The notes: generated from the sequence alone by a model not told the origin. 64,000 nt of DNA from an uncultured Lachnospiraceae bacterium (GCA_947648875.1 CANSPM010000005.1:1-64000), one strand, 5' to 3'; positions 9,628-19,177 are shown, counted from the stretch's first letter. Numbers and translations: made by a program.

Positions 9628-9667
9628 GAATCATAGCAGACCGCTTTGCAGCGTCCTGACATGATTC
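9628..9667. repeat. Hairpin between ftsK and fhs
   Basis: On the minus strand GAATCAT and ATGATTC close a long interrupted stem (inner CAG/CTG and CGCT/AGCG pairs, loop near GCAA). It lies 60 bp downstream of the ftsK stop and has no U-run. It may weakly terminate or stabilise the ftsK mRNA. It does not resemble the THF riboswitch. Confidence 0.4.
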
Positions 9668-9726
9668 AGTGCGTTTTCCGGGGGTATGCTGTTTTCAGAG
9701 TTCTACCCGTTCCACAATCTCATTAC

Positions 9727-12654
9727 CTAAATCTCTTCCAGCAACTGTTCAAATTCTTCGGTACTCATCAAAATCTTGCGGGGTTTGGTTCCCTCTTCCT
9801 CGCCCACCACGCCATAGTCGTGAAGCTGCTCCATAATTCTCGCCGCACGGTTAAAGCCGATTTTAAAGGCTCGCTGCAACATGCCGATGGAGGCTTTGTC
9901 CTTGTCTATAATAAAGCGCCCGGCCTCCTCGAAATATTCGTCTCTCTCGTCCCCGCCTCCGGGACCTCCGGAACTGCCAATACTCTTTAACTGCTCCTCC
10001 ACATCGGTGGCATATGTATTGCCCAGCACCTGATTTTTCAGAAAATCTACTACATCGGACACTTCCTTGTCCGACACAAAGGCACCCTGCACCCGGGCCG
10101 GTTTGGAATACCCCTGGGGATAGAACAGCATATCGCCCTTTCCCAGCAATTTCTCAGCCCCGTTCATGTCCAGAATGGTACGGGAATCCACGCCGCTGGA
10201 TACGGAAAAAGCTACACGGCTGGGCATATTTGCCTTAATCAGTCCGGTTATGACATCCACACTGGGTCGCTGGGTCGCGATGATCAGATGGATACCCGCC
10301 GCTCTGGCCAGCTGGGCCAGACGACAGATGGACTCCTCCACCTCTCCGGGCGCTACCATCATCAGATCCGCCAACTCGTCCACGATAATAACAATCTGCG
10401 GCAACTTGGCCGGAGCCTCGGGATCACTCTCCCGCATGGCCTCCACCTTCTTGTTGTACCCCTTCATATCACGCACATTGAAATCCGCAAATTTCTTGTA
10501 TCGGTCTGTCATCTCCGCCACTCCCCAGTGCAGGGCGGCAGATGCCTTCTTGGGGTCTGTCACCACCGGAATCAACAGATGAGGAATCCCGTTATACACG
10601 CTGAGTTCCACTACCTTGGGATCCACCATAATCAGCTTTACATCATCCGGGTGAGCCTTGTACAGAATGCTCATTATCAATGTGTTAATACACACGGACT
10701 TACCTGAACCGGTGGCGCCGGCAATCAGCATATGCGGCATTTTGGCAATATCCGACACCACCGTCTGTCCCCCGATATCCTTGCCCACGGCAAAAGCCAG
10801 ATTGGAGGGAAATTCTTTGAACTCTCTGCTTTCCAGCAACTCCCGCAGAGCCACCATCATGTTTTCCTTGTTGGGCACCTCGATGCCAATCGCCGCTTTA
10901 CCCGGTATGGGCGCCTCGATTCGGATATCCGTGGCCGCCAGATTCAGCTTGATATCGTCAGTCAGACTCACAATCTTACTGACCTTGACTCCCTGTTCCG
11001 GTTGCAATTCATACCGGGTAACGCTGGGCCCCTGGCTGATGTCGGTGATGGTAACTCTGACGCCAAAGTTCTCCAGTGTCTGCTGTAAACGCATGGCCGT
11101 AGCTTTCAGTTCCTGCGTGGTATCCTTGCCGCCGCCCTTCCCCTTCTGTAGCAGAGTGACAGGCGGAAACATGTACGGTTTGGGCGATACGACCGCCTGG
11201 CCTTCCCCCGTAACCCGAGCATCCTTATTGACCTGTTCAGTCACCGCATCATGATTTGAAGCCGACTCATCGAGGCGCGCCACAGGTTTGGCATGCTGGG
11301 CGGGCGGCTCCACACGATCTTCCCGATGGATTCGGATATCCTGTCCCGCCTCCCGTATATCCCCAAAGTTTCCGCATTCCCCCATATCACTCTCCGCCTG
11401 ATTTTCAGGCAGGGACGCGAAGGGAGGATTGACTGCTTCGGACAAGGCACTGCGCGGAGAATTTTCCGGCATGGGGGATTCCATATCCGGCGTGGAATAA
11501 ACGGGGTCCGGCCCTTCCTCCTCCGCCTCGTCTATCGTAAGCTGGTGCACGCTGCGTATCCGTATATTATCAAAATCAAATATACTTCCGGAAGTTCCAT
11601 TGTCTGTAGGCTCCGACTGCTCCATCCCACCGATCTCTTCTTCCTGGACACCATATTCCTCCATGTTCTCATTCCACATGATCTCATGGATATCATCACG
11701 TCTGCGCTCCTCGTTTTCCCGGGTAATGGCCGTGTCCAGGATTACGCCGGACACCTTTCTGTCCATGCGCAGAATCCGCTCCGTCTCCTTCTCTTCCCGG
11801 CGCTGCTGCCTGCCGCTTCCCCTCTCCGCTGTCTTTAGACGACGTTCCTCCTCCCGCCTGACTCTGGCCTGTTCCTGCTCCTCCCTCCGAAGTCTGTCCG
11901 CCTCCTGGCGCTGTTCTCTCCGAAGCCTGTCCGCCTCCTCACGCGCTTCCCGCCGGCTGAGATACTCCTCCTCCTGCTCTTCCCGGCGCTGTCTGGCATA
12001 CTCTTTCCGCCTCTGAGAATCCTCCCGGGTTCGTTGAAGCATCCGAGTTCCCCCGCTCTTCACTCCGCTGATCAGGGAACGCTCCGTCATCAGGATAAAG
12101 CTGATGGCTCCACAGAGAAGAACCACCAGCACCGTACCTATGGTCCCCAGATAATGATGCAGCAGATAAGCCAGGCTGCCTCCCAGTACACCGCCGCCGG
12201 TTCTCTCCGTCCTGGCCGTCTCAAAGATCTGTCCGATATCATATTTCTCCAGAGCGAGACTGCTTCCCACAAACAGTTCACACACCACGCCAATCATCAA
12301 AAACAGCACGCCTCCGGAAATCAGCTTGCGCAGCGCGTTGGGATTGCCGGAGTTGGCATACCAGAAAGACACCGCCACAAATAAAAGCACCGGCACCGCA
12401 TAGGATGTCAGGCCAAAAAGTCCAAACAGGATACCGCTGATCCCGTTGCCTACCGGACCTATTATTCCGAAATTGCACAAAAACAAGATCACCATAAGGA
12501 TGAAAAAAATTATCAAACCGATCTCGTGAAACAATTCGCTTTCTTTTTCATAGTCATATGTAGGGGCACTGCCCTTCCTGCCGGAGCCGGACGGCTTCCT
12601 GCCGCCGCGCTTGCCCGCCGAGGCGGATGCCCTTTTGCCTGATGAATTTGCCAT
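9727..12654 (-). CDS. ftsK: DNA translocase FtsK/SpoIIIE
   Basis: This 975-residue membrane-anchored ATPase pumps chromosomal DNA through closing septa, including the forespore septum in spore formers. A basic N-terminus is followed by about four transmembrane segments (residues 40-190). A long charged Arg/Glu coiled linker (about 200-330) precedes a low-complexity acidic linker to about 500. The RecA-like motor has Walker A AGATGSGKSVCINT and Walker B IVIIVDELADLMM. The C-terminal gamma winged helix (DKASIGMLQRAFKIGFNRAARIM) reads KOPS/SRS polarity sequences. The gene lies downstream of the tepA-like gene, the same neighbours as in Bacillus. The spoIIIE name is equally possible. Confidence 0.95.
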   Translation of the reverse strand: MANSSGKRASASAGKRGGRKPSGSGRKGSAPTYDYEKESELFHEIGLIIFFILMVILFLCNFGIIGPVGNGISGILFGLFGLTSYAVPVLLFVAVSFWYANSGNPNALRKLISGGVLFLMIGVVCELFVGSSLALEKYDIGQIFETARTERTGGGVLGGSLAYLLHHYLGTIGTVLVVLLCGAISFILMTERSLISGVKSGGTRMLQRTREDSQRRKEYARQRREEQEEEYLSRREAREEADRLRREQRQEADRLRREEQEQARVRREEERRLKTAERGSGRQQRREEKETERILRMDRKVSGVILDTAITRENEERRRDDIHEIMWNENMEEYGVQEEEIGGMEQSEPTDNGTSGSIFDFDNIRIRSVHQLTIDEAEEEGPDPVYSTPDMESPMPENSPRSALSEAVNPPFASLPENQAESDMGECGNFGDIREAGQDIRIHREDRVEPPAQHAKPVARLDESASNHDAVTEQVNKDARVTGEGQAVVSPKPYMFPPVTLLQKGKGGGKDTTQELKATAMRLQQTLENFGVRVTITDISQGPSVTRYELQPEQGVKVSKIVSLTDDIKLNLAATDIRIEAPIPGKAAIGIEVPNKENMMVALRELLESREFKEFPSNLAFAVGKDIGGQTVVSDIAKMPHMLIAGATGSGKSVCINTLIMSILYKAHPDDVKLIMVDPKVVELSVYNGIPHLLIPVVTDPKKASAALHWGVAEMTDRYKKFADFNVRDMKGYNKKVEAMRESDPEAPAKLPQIVIIVDELADLMMVAPGEVEESICRLAQLARAAGIHLIIATQRPSVDVITGLIKANMPSRVAFSVSSGVDSRTILDMNGAEKLLGKGDMLFYPQGYSKPARVQGAFVSDKEVSDVVDFLKNQVLGNTYATDVEEQLKSIGSSGGPGGGDERDEYFEEAGRFIIDKDKASIGMLQRAFKIGFNRAARIMEQLHDYGVVGEEEGTKPRKILMSTEEFEQLLEEI

Positions 12655-12729
12655 CTCATCATACTCCTATTGTGTTTTACTTCTCAGGAGTCCAGAACCT
12701 TTATGAATTATTCTGAACAAACAAATACT

Positions 12730-12758
12730 ATTATAGCATTTCCTTTGCCTCTTGTCAT
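12730..12758 (-). promoter_or_regulatory. Promoter for ftsK
   Basis: On the minus strand ATGACA is followed after 17 bp by TATAAT, about 75 bp upstream of the ftsK start. It fits a SigA promoter with a perfect -10 and good spacing. The call rests on sequence alone. Confidence 0.55.
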
Positions 12759-12789
12759 CCTCAAATTTGCCACAGACTGCCCATGCTAT

Positions 12790-13491
12790 TCAGCTGCCGC
12801 TTTCCCGCATCAGTTCATGAAGTTTGCTTACGGCTCTGTCTATGCCGCCCACTTCGTTGATAATCCCCATTTTAACTGCCTCCTGCCCCACCAGTATAGT
12901 GCCCACATCCTTGGTGAGCATTCCTGTCTCCATCATCAGATTCTCCAGACGCTCCTGTCCGATGCTGCAATGGCTACAGACAAATCCCGTGATCCGGTCC
13001 TGTATCTGTTTAAAGTAATCGAAGGTCTGGGGCACACCGATAACGGTGCCGCTCATACGCACGGGATGAATCACCATCGTTCCCGTCGGTACTATAAAGG
13101 AATACCGGGTACTGACGGCAATGGGCACGCCGATGGAATGGCTGCCCCCCAGCACCAGGGATACCGTGGGCTTGCTCAGGGAGGCCAGCATCTCCGCTAT
13201 GGCCAGCCCCGCTTCCACGTCTCCACCCATGGTATTTAAGATTACCAGCACGCCGTCTATCTCCCGACTGTCCTCTATGGCCGCCAGCTGAGGCAGAATA
13301 TGTTCGTATTTTGTAGTCTTTGAATTGCCTGACAGATTGTCATGTCCCTCAATCTCACCGATAATCGAAAGCAAATGGATATTTTTGTGTTCCGCGTTCT
13401 GGTTCAGGGTCACCTGCCCGATCTTCTCGATGCGCTCATCCTGATGCTCTTCTTCCTCAATGCGTTTGCTTTTATCGCCTCTGTCACTCAT
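12790..13491 (-). CDS. tepA: ClpP-fold serine protease, TepA-like
   Basis: This 233-residue protein belongs to the ClpP/crotonase superfamily and is closest in arrangement to Bacillus TepA (YmfB). The N-terminal 40 residues are charged. The ClpP-like core contains LVILNTMGGDVEAGLAIAEM (oxyanion region), SLVLGGSHSIGVPIAVS with the candidate nucleophile serine, and GTMVIHPVRMSGTVIG with the candidate histidine. TepA is reported to affect protein export and spore properties; the substrate is unknown. It immediately precedes ftsK, matching the tepA-spoIIIE synteny of Bacillus. GGGGGATCAAT-ATG supports the start. Confidence 0.85.
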   Translation of the reverse strand: MSDRGDKSKRIEEEEHQDERIEKIGQVTLNQNAEHKNIHLLSIIGEIEGHDNLSGNSKTTKYEHILPQLAAIEDSREIDGVLVILNTMGGDVEAGLAIAEMLASLSKPTVSLVLGGSHSIGVPIAVSTRYSFIVPTGTMVIHPVRMSGTVIGVPQTFDYFKQIQDRITGFVCSHCSIGQERLENLMMETGMLTKDVGTILVGQEAVKMGIINEVGGIDRAVSKLHELMRESGS

Positions 13492-13803
13492 ATTGATCCC
13501 CCAATCTCTGGAAAACTGCAGTCAGATGCCTACAGTATTTTATAGTAAAACCGACCATAGCCCCGTCTGAAAACGGTCGGATGACCAATAAGCCATTCGC
13601 CATAATTCTGACAAAGGATGACCAATGGTCAGCTATGACATAAGAAAAGAACCTGTACGGTTCTTCTCTTATAGTAACCAGATATACTGTTTTCATTCTT
13701 CCGGGGGGATGTCTGTCAAACGTTAAAATATTCCAGTTCCCACACTGTATGGATCGCGTAATCGAAAGCCCCTGCCATACCGAAAAACCTCAACCCTCGC
13801 TGA
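13492..13803. repeat. Structured intergenic region with several palindromes (possible mobile repeat)
   Basis: This 312-bp gap holds CCGACC...GGTCGG (13551-13580) and AAGAAAAGAACC...GGTTCTTCTCTT (about 13641-13670). It also holds a TGACCAATGGTCA palindrome, two direct GGATGACCAAT copies (13579 and 13617) and two direct TATAGTAA copies (13541 and 13671). The minus ORF over it (13484-13696) is probably fortuitous because it runs through the hairpins and the tepA start. The density of repeats suggests a small palindromic mobile repeat or a structured RNA. 13700-13803 shows nothing else. Confidence 0.4.
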
Positions 13804-15339
13804 TTAAAAGTCAAAATTATCGCTGGGGTCCACCTCGATGTCATAATGCATCTGGGACGCGTCGGGCGTAATGGGATAATCCATCACCTTTTTCACATGC
13901 TTTTTGGGCAGAGGCAGAGGATTTTCAATCAACTGCACCTGCTTGGTTTCATCCTGCTTCTTCTCAGTCATACCTTTCTTTTCCTCCGCTGTAAGTACCG
14001 AAGATCCCACCGTACCGTTCTCTGCTTTGTCCTCCCGGGGCCTGGGCTCTTCCGACGCCGCATCTTCCTGTTTGTTTAACTCCTCTGCCGCCGTCTCCCC
14101 GGCGTCCACACTCTCCCGGACTGCACCGCCATCCCTGACAAACAATTCACAAAACGCAACTCCAGCCAGCCCCGTCATGGCAAAAAACATCTGAAAACTG
14201 CCGTTCATATTGGGTGTCACCACCCCCAGCACCCGCATCAGGGCGATGGACAACACCATCATCACCCAGGAAGAAAATTTCTCCTCATTCTTCCTGCGCA
14301 TAAAGGTAAAAATCCCCAGCGCCATCATCAGCAGCAACAGAATGGTCTCATAGCCGCCCTCCTGAAAAAAGAAGCTGTAATCTGCCCCTTTAGGCCCGTA
14401 TGTGACTCCCCAGGCCCCCAGCACCCGTTCAAAGGTACTGCCGCTCATGGAACTGTCAAGCAGCACCAACGCGCAGAACATACCTGCCATAGCCAACATG
14501 GAAAGCGCGAACTGTGCCATCCACAGCAGTGTATCCCGCCGCTCCCGTTTCAATACCAGCAGGCCAAGCAGCGGAATTGCCAGCGTGAAACCCACAATAT
14601 CCATATACCCCGCAAAGGCAATGAGCGCGCCGCACACCGGAGACAGCATCCAGGTAAGGGCTTTGCCTTCGGGTCTGTCGCTTTGCCTCAGATACAGAGC
14701 AATAGCCAGCAGGATCAGCACATATATACAGAAATACAGCATTTTGGGGGAATATGTTATCCCTTCTTTGACGGAGCCCGGCGCCAATGTGAGAAAAGAC
14801 AGGGACACCAGTGCCGGCCCTCTGCCAGTCAGACATCTCACAGCAAAATAGGCGGTCACGATCCCCAGCGTCTGTAATATGATCTGTAGCACAATACCTG
14901 CGGTCCACTTGTTGCCCACCAGATGAAAAAGCAGATTCAGCAGGCAGAGATAATAGTATACGCTGCCCTGTACCAGCCGGACGCGCATTCCCCCTTCCGT
15001 GACCTTGGCAACCTCATAATAGGCTGCCTCCTCCCCGGCTCCCTTCATCATAGCCAGGCGCAGAACCATTCCCACCGCCAGAAATGCGGCCACCGCAATT
15101 CCTTCTGTCAAAACGGCCCTGCCAGAGACCGACTTACCAAGCCGCGAACCGCATTTTTTAATCAGGTAATACACCAGAAAAAGCGCTCCGGCGGCAAGCA
15201 ACAGAATCGTGAGTGCCGTATAGGGAATGCCCTCATTCTGATGCCCCACCACCATACCCATAAAAGAAAACACAATGCCCATGCTCATCAGATACAGTGC
15301 CCATATTCCATAGCTTACGGCATTCTTCCTATAACTCAT
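13804..15339 (-). CDS. Polytopic membrane protein, GT-C glycosyltransferase-like
   Basis: This 511-residue protein has roughly ten or more hydrophobic segments over residues 10-400, then a charged, disordered tail of about 110 residues (KEEEK-type, ending DPSDNFDF). The spacing of helices resembles GT-C/PMT-like integral membrane glycosyltransferases that use polyprenyl-phosphate sugars, but no diagnostic motif settles this. It overlaps the 3' end of the upstream GT2 gene by 11 bp, so translational coupling is likely. The pair fits a GtrB-like donor synthase with a membrane transferase that modifies wall polymers or proteins. That function is inference. Confidence 0.7.
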   Translation of the reverse strand: MSYRKNAVSYGIWALYLMSMGIVFSFMGMVVGHQNEGIPYTALTILLLAAGALFLVYYLIKKCGSRLGKSVSGRAVLTEGIAVAAFLAVGMVLRLAMMKGAGEEAAYYEVAKVTEGGMRVRLVQGSVYYYLCLLNLLFHLVGNKWTAGIVLQIILQTLGIVTAYFAVRCLTGRGPALVSLSFLTLAPGSVKEGITYSPKMLYFCIYVLILLAIALYLRQSDRPEGKALTWMLSPVCGALIAFAGYMDIVGFTLAIPLLGLLVLKRERRDTLLWMAQFALSMLAMAGMFCALVLLDSSMSGSTFERVLGAWGVTYGPKGADYSFFFQEGGYETILLLLMMALGIFTFMRRKNEEKFSSWVMMVLSIALMRVLGVVTPNMNGSFQMFFAMTGLAGVAFCELFVRDGGAVRESVDAGETAAEELNKQEDAASEEPRPREDKAENGTVGSSVLTAEEKKGMTEKKQDETKQVQLIENPLPLPKKHVKKVMDYPITPDASQMHYDIEVDPSDNFDF

Positions 15340-16315
15340 CCTGTGTTTCCTGCTCTTTCACCAGGCTGTCACACTCCAGTATCTTCTCGATATTATATCT
15401 GGGGCGCTGCTTTACCTCCATGTAGATCTTTCCAATATACTGGCCCACCATGCCTATAGCCATGAGCTGTAGTCCTCCCAGAAACCAGATGGACAGAATC
15501 AGAGAAGTCCAGCCCGGCACTACACTGCCTGTAAAATAGGAAATGAGCGCGTATATCGCCGCCAGCATGGAGCAGATAATTATAAACAGTCCCATCCCCA
15601 GAATCATGCTGATCGGCTTTACACTGAAAGAAGAAATGCCGTTGAAAGCCAGCGCCAACATCTTTTTCAGCGGGTACTTGGACTCTCCTGCAACCCGCTC
15701 CTTTCTATCATAATAGACGCTGTCCGTCTGATAACCAATCAATGGCATCATGCCGCGCAGAAAAAGATTGGTCTCCTTGAACCTGGAAAAATGTTCCACC
15801 GCCCGCTTTGACATCAGCCGGAAATCGGCATGGTTATACACCGTTCTGACACCCATCAGCGCCATCAGTTTATAGAATGCCTGTGCCGTTGTCCGCTTGA
15901 AGAAAGTGTCGCTCTTTCTCTCCTTGCGAACACCGTAAACAATATCGCTGCCCTGATGAAATTTGTCAATCATCTCCTCGATCACAGCCACATCGTCCTG
16001 CAAATCCGCATCTATGGAAACCGTCACATCACTGCGCTCCATGGCTGTCAAAAGTCCCGCCGTCAAAGCGAGCTGATGCCCTACATTACCAGCCAGCTTC
16101 ACACCGCGTACCTGCTCCGGATACAATCTGTGTTCTTCCTCGATCAGCTCCCAGGTTCTGTCCCTGCTGCCGTCATTGACAAACAGAATAAAGCTGTCCG
16201 GGGCAATTTTGTTCTTGGCCGCAAGATCACAGAGCACCTCCCGCAGAGCCTTGGAGGCAATCTTCAGCACCTCCTCCTCATTATAGCAGGGAACTACAAT
16301 TGCCAGTCTGTCCAT
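15329..16315 (-). CDS. Membrane GT2 glycosyltransferase (DPM1/GtrB-like)
   Basis: This 328-residue protein is a family 2 glycosyltransferase. It opens with LAIVVPCYNEEEVL. The nucleotide-sugar site includes FVNDGSRDRTW, and VSIDADLQDD carries the metal-binding DxD-like segment near residue 100. Two C-terminal transmembrane helices (about 235-260 and 270-295) anchor it. Family members move a sugar from UDP- or GDP-sugar to polyprenyl phosphate on the cytosolic face. The overlapping downstream membrane protein would be the user of that lipid-linked sugar. Confidence 0.88.
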   Translation of the reverse strand: MDRLAIVVPCYNEEEVLKIASKALREVLCDLAAKNKIAPDSFILFVNDGSRDRTWELIEEEHRLYPEQVRGVKLAGNVGHQLALTAGLLTAMERSDVTVSIDADLQDDVAVIEEMIDKFHQGSDIVYGVRKERKSDTFFKRTTAQAFYKLMALMGVRTVYNHADFRLMSKRAVEHFSRFKETNLFLRGMMPLIGYQTDSVYYDRKERVAGESKYPLKKMLALAFNGISSFSVKPISMILGMGLFIIICSMLAAIYALISYFTGSVVPGWTSLILSIWFLGGLQLMAIGMVGQYIGKIYMEVKQRPRYNIEKILECDSLVKEQETQDEL

Positions 16316-16360
16316 TGCTCATTCCTCCGAATTAGAGTTCCGCATAAAATGTCGCCTGTG

Positions 16361-16398
16361 ATCCATGACCGGACGCATGCGTTCATACGGTCATGGAT
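16361..16398. repeat. Intergenic hairpin after yebC
   Basis: ATCCATGACCG and CGGTCATGGAT form a perfect 11-bp stem with a 16-base loop, located between yebC and the GT2 gene. No U-run follows on the minus strand. It resembles in form the other intergenic palindromes of this window. Confidence 0.5.
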
Positions 16399-16438
16399 TC
16401 GTGTGCTTCCTGGAAACATGCCGTTTCAGAACCCGGCC

Positions 16439-17167
16439 TCACTCGTCCCAATTGTGATATACATTCTGTACATCATCATCGTCCTCCAGAATATCCAAAA
16501 TCCGGGTAAGATTCTTGATGGCCGTCTCGTCCGTCAATGTCACATAATTCTGGGGCAGCATGGTAACTTCCGCGCTGACCATGGGTACTCCTGCCTCTTC
16601 CAGTCCCTTCCGTACCGTCTCCAGGGCGTCCGGGGCGGTGAGTACCTCAAAGCTGTCTTCCTCCTCCGATATATCATCCGCGCCCGCGTCAAGCGCAGTC
16701 ATCATCAGATCGTCATACTCCATGTCACACTCTTCCCGATCAATGATGATCTGGCCCTTTTTGTCAAACATAAAGGACACACAGCCGGGAGTTCCGACAT
16801 TTCCCTGTCCTTTGGTGAACGCGCTTCTCACATTGGCGGCAGTGCGGTTTTTATTGTCCGTAAGGGTATCCACTATAATTGCCGTTCCGCCCGGCCCATA
16901 GCCCTCATAGGTGATATACTCGTAATTCACATTGCCCACATCCCCGGCCGCCTTCTTGATTCCCCGCTCAATCGTATCGTTAGGCATATTGTTGGCCTTG
17001 GCCTTGGCGATCACCGTCGCCAGCTTGAAGTTGTTATTCGGGTCCGGCCCGCCCTCTTTTACCGCCACGGCAATCTCACGCCCAAGTATGGTAAATATCT
17101 TACCCTTTGCCGCGTCGTTCTTCTCCTTTTTATGTTTTATATTCGCAAATTTAGAATGTCCTGACAT
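16439..17167 (-). CDS. yebC: YebC/PmpR family DNA-binding / translation factor
   Basis: This 242-residue protein matches the YebC family throughout. It starts MSGHSKFANIKHKKEKNDAA, contains NNMPNDTIERGIKKAAGD and YEGYGPGGTAIIVDTLTDN, and ends in an acidic tail. Members were first described as transcriptional regulators, and later work links YebC-type proteins to translation of difficult proline-containing sequences. Either role is cytosolic. The gene is probably independent, separated from both neighbours by short gaps and followed by a hairpin. Confidence 0.95.
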   Translation of the reverse strand: MSGHSKFANIKHKKEKNDAAKGKIFTILGREIAVAVKEGGPDPNNNFKLATVIAKAKANNMPNDTIERGIKKAAGDVGNVNYEYITYEGYGPGGTAIIVDTLTDNKNRTAANVRSAFTKGQGNVGTPGCVSFMFDKKGQIIIDREECDMEYDDLMMTALDAGADDISEEEDSFEVLTAPDALETVRKGLEEAGVPMVSAEVTMLPQNYVTLTDETAIKNLTRILDILEDDDDVQNVYHNWDE

Positions 17168-17203
17168 CTTTCTTCTCCTTTTTAGATCATCGTTATATTC
17201 CGT

Positions 17204-18619
17204 TTATAACTGCGCCGCTCCCTCTGGGACCTTCCCTGTCAAAAGTGCCGAATCCCCCTGTTCTTCGGTGGTATTTTCCGGCATTTTCGTCACCAGCACA
17301 CTGTGAATCATTTTGTTTTCCACGGACAGGACTTTAAAATGATAGCTGTCCACAGAGATTTCAAACTCTTCGTCCTCGTCGGGAATCTTGTCCATCCTGG
17401 AGATCAGAAAGCCGTTGAGCGTCTCGAAATCCTCCTCGTGAAACGATATATGAAACCGCTCTTCCAAATCCTCCAGGGGCGTTTTCCCTTCTATGACATA
17501 TTCATCATTCCCTTTTTCCTCGATGAATTCCTCTTCCTCATCATATTCATCCAGGATATTGCCCACAATTTCCTCCAGAATATCCTCCATAGTCACCAGC
17601 CCCGCCGTCTGCCCGTATTCGTCCACTACTATCACCATCTGTAGTTTGCCCGACTGCATCTGACGGAACAGCTCGTCTATATTCCTGGTCTGGGGGATAT
17701 ACACCGGCTCCCGCAGCAGATCATCCAACTGTCCGATGCTGCAATACTGCTTGTCCTGGGTGTGATGATACCGCAGAGCATCTTTCAGATAAAGGATACC
17801 CACAATATGGTCCATGTTTTCCTCATATACCGGATAACGGCTGTTCTTTCCCTCCGCCAGGAAGTCCAGCGCATCCTGCAAAGGCATGGAACCGTCCAGC
17901 GCCACGATATTGTTCCGATGGGTCATGATGTCCTGGGCTTCCTTGTCTCCGAACTCAAATATATTGGAAATCATCTCCGCCTCACTGGCCTGTATGATGC
18001 CCTGCTCATGTCCCTCATTGACCATGTTGATGATCTCTTCCTCTGTGACATCAGCCCCGTCGCCCACATTTTTTGCGCCGAAAATCCGCAGGATCAGATT
18101 GGCGGACAACGTCACCAGCCCGGTGAACGGAGTCAGCAGCTTCATCACCACATATACGATGCCTATGCTGGCGTAGGCCCATTTCTCCGGCAGACGCCTA
18201 GCGATTTTTTTGGGAAGAAGCACGCCGAAAGTGAGCAATATGTACAGCAGAAAGACCATAGTGACGAACGCGGAAAACGCGGTGATAAGCACCAGTGGAA
18301 TCGCAACCGTCTCCTCCAAATTGCGCTTGGCGAATCCTTCCAGAAAACTTTGCACCCTCTGTAGCCAGATTCCCAGGTACACACCGCCTATGAGCACATT
18401 GTTCAGGGTGATAATAAGCTGCATGGAATTAACATACCGGGTAGGGTCCTGCAATATTTTCAAAAGCCTCTGTGAGCGGCGATCCTTCTCCTCCACAGCT
18501 CTTTTCTCCACATCCTTGATCCCCAGCTGTTCTACCGCCTCGCCAAAACCATGGAAAAACATATCAATCAATACAAGAACCACAAAAAATATACTGGCAG
18601 TGGGCCCACTGTCGTCCAT
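17204..18619 (-). CDS. CNNM/CBS-domain membrane protein (hemolysin C / CorC family)
   Basis: This 471-residue protein has an N-terminal DUF21/CNNM transmembrane domain (about 1-195, three or four helices). A tandem CBS pair follows (about 205-340; IMTHRNNIVALDGS, VVDEYGQTAGLVTMEDILEE). The C-terminal CorC_HlyC domain spans about 370-455. Members are linked to magnesium or cobalt efflux and adenosine-nucleotide sensing, and the name hemolysin is historical. TVHLV-like toxin features are absent. It lies just downstream of mazF on the same strand. Confidence 0.88.
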   Translation of the reverse strand: MDDSGPTASIFFVVLVLIDMFFHGFGEAVEQLGIKDVEKRAVEEKDRRSQRLLKILQDPTRYVNSMQLIITLNNVLIGGVYLGIWLQRVQSFLEGFAKRNLEETVAIPLVLITAFSAFVTMVFLLYILLTFGVLLPKKIARRLPEKWAYASIGIVYVVMKLLTPFTGLVTLSANLILRIFGAKNVGDGADVTEEEIINMVNEGHEQGIIQASEAEMISNIFEFGDKEAQDIMTHRNNIVALDGSMPLQDALDFLAEGKNSRYPVYEENMDHIVGILYLKDALRYHHTQDKQYCSIGQLDDLLREPVYIPQTRNIDELFRQMQSGKLQMVIVVDEYGQTAGLVTMEDILEEIVGNILDEYDEEEEFIEEKGNDEYVIEGKTPLEDLEERFHISFHEEDFETLNGFLISRMDKIPDEDEEFEISVDSYHFKVLSVENKMIHSVLVTKMPENTTEEQGDSALLTGKVPEGAAQL

Positions 18620-18708
18620 TTCCCAATCACTCCTTTATTATATAATTGCATATCAGATGCTGTTAATCATACCATTATTCACTCTATTCGTCAAGGAACA
18701 GTCGCTTT

Positions 18709-19050
18709 TTATGTATCCAGTTCCAGACTGATCATCAGCGCCCTGTTGACTTTCCGCATGATATCCCCCTCCAGGTGGCAGACTTTTGTCTTGAGACGCT
18801 TCTTGTCTATGGTGCGCAGCTGCTCCAACAGAATCACGGAATCTTTATCCATATCAAAGTCCTGCGCGCTCAGTTCAATATGGGTGGGAAGCTTTGCCTT
18901 GTTCATCTTGGAGGTGATGGCCGCGCAGATCACGGTGGGACTGTGCCGATTGCCCACGTCGTTCTGTATGATCAGCACCGGTCTGATCCCCCCCTGTTCA
19001 GAACCTATCACAGGCCGCAGATCCGCATAAAAAATATCTCCTCTTTTCAT
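18709..19050 (-). CDS. mazF: MazF/PemK-type endoribonuclease toxin (EndoA-like), without adjacent antitoxin
   Basis: The protein matches Bacillus EndoA/NdoA closely in pattern: [44 protein letters not shown] and [15 protein letters not shown]. MazF cuts mRNA at short sequences such as UACAU. I choose the internal ATG at 19050 (GAGAGG ribosome binding site, 113 residues). The ORF-track start at 19095 adds 15 residues and has a poorly spaced site. In Bacillus the order is alr-mazE-mazF. Here the 124-bp space between alr and mazF holds no antitoxin gene. Confidence 0.9.
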   Translation of the reverse strand: MKRGDIFYADLRPVIGSEQGGIRPVLIIQNDVGNRHSPTVICAAITSKMNKAKLPTHIELSAQDFDMDKDSVILLEQLRTIDKKRLKTKVCHLEGDIMRKVNRALMISLELDT

Positions 19051-19140
19051 TTCCTGATACCTCTCGAATTTTTCATTTATTTTGAGTATTTCCATTTCTT
19101 CTCAAGGTATACAGACGCGGCAAAAACTTTGCCGGACTTG

Positions 19141-19177
19141 TGACCATGCATTCCGCCTCGCGAGGAATTTATGGTCA
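19141..19177. repeat. Intergenic palindrome overlapping the alr stop codon
   Basis: TGACCAT and ATGGTCA close an imperfect stem with an inner ATTCC/GGAAT arm around a GC-rich loop. The outer arm includes the alr stop codon. It is followed on the plus strand by TGAACG, similar to the flank of the palindromes near 41959 and 61003. Confidence 0.45.

Noticed and set aside
9569-9726. THF riboswitch upstream of fhs
   Set aside because: I looked because fhs and folD are common targets, but the leader has only a simple hairpin and no recognisable aptamer core.
13484-13696. 70-residue minus-strand ORF upstream of tepA
   Set aside because: It runs through several perfect hairpins and overlaps the tepA start. 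The sequence is better explained as a structured repeat.
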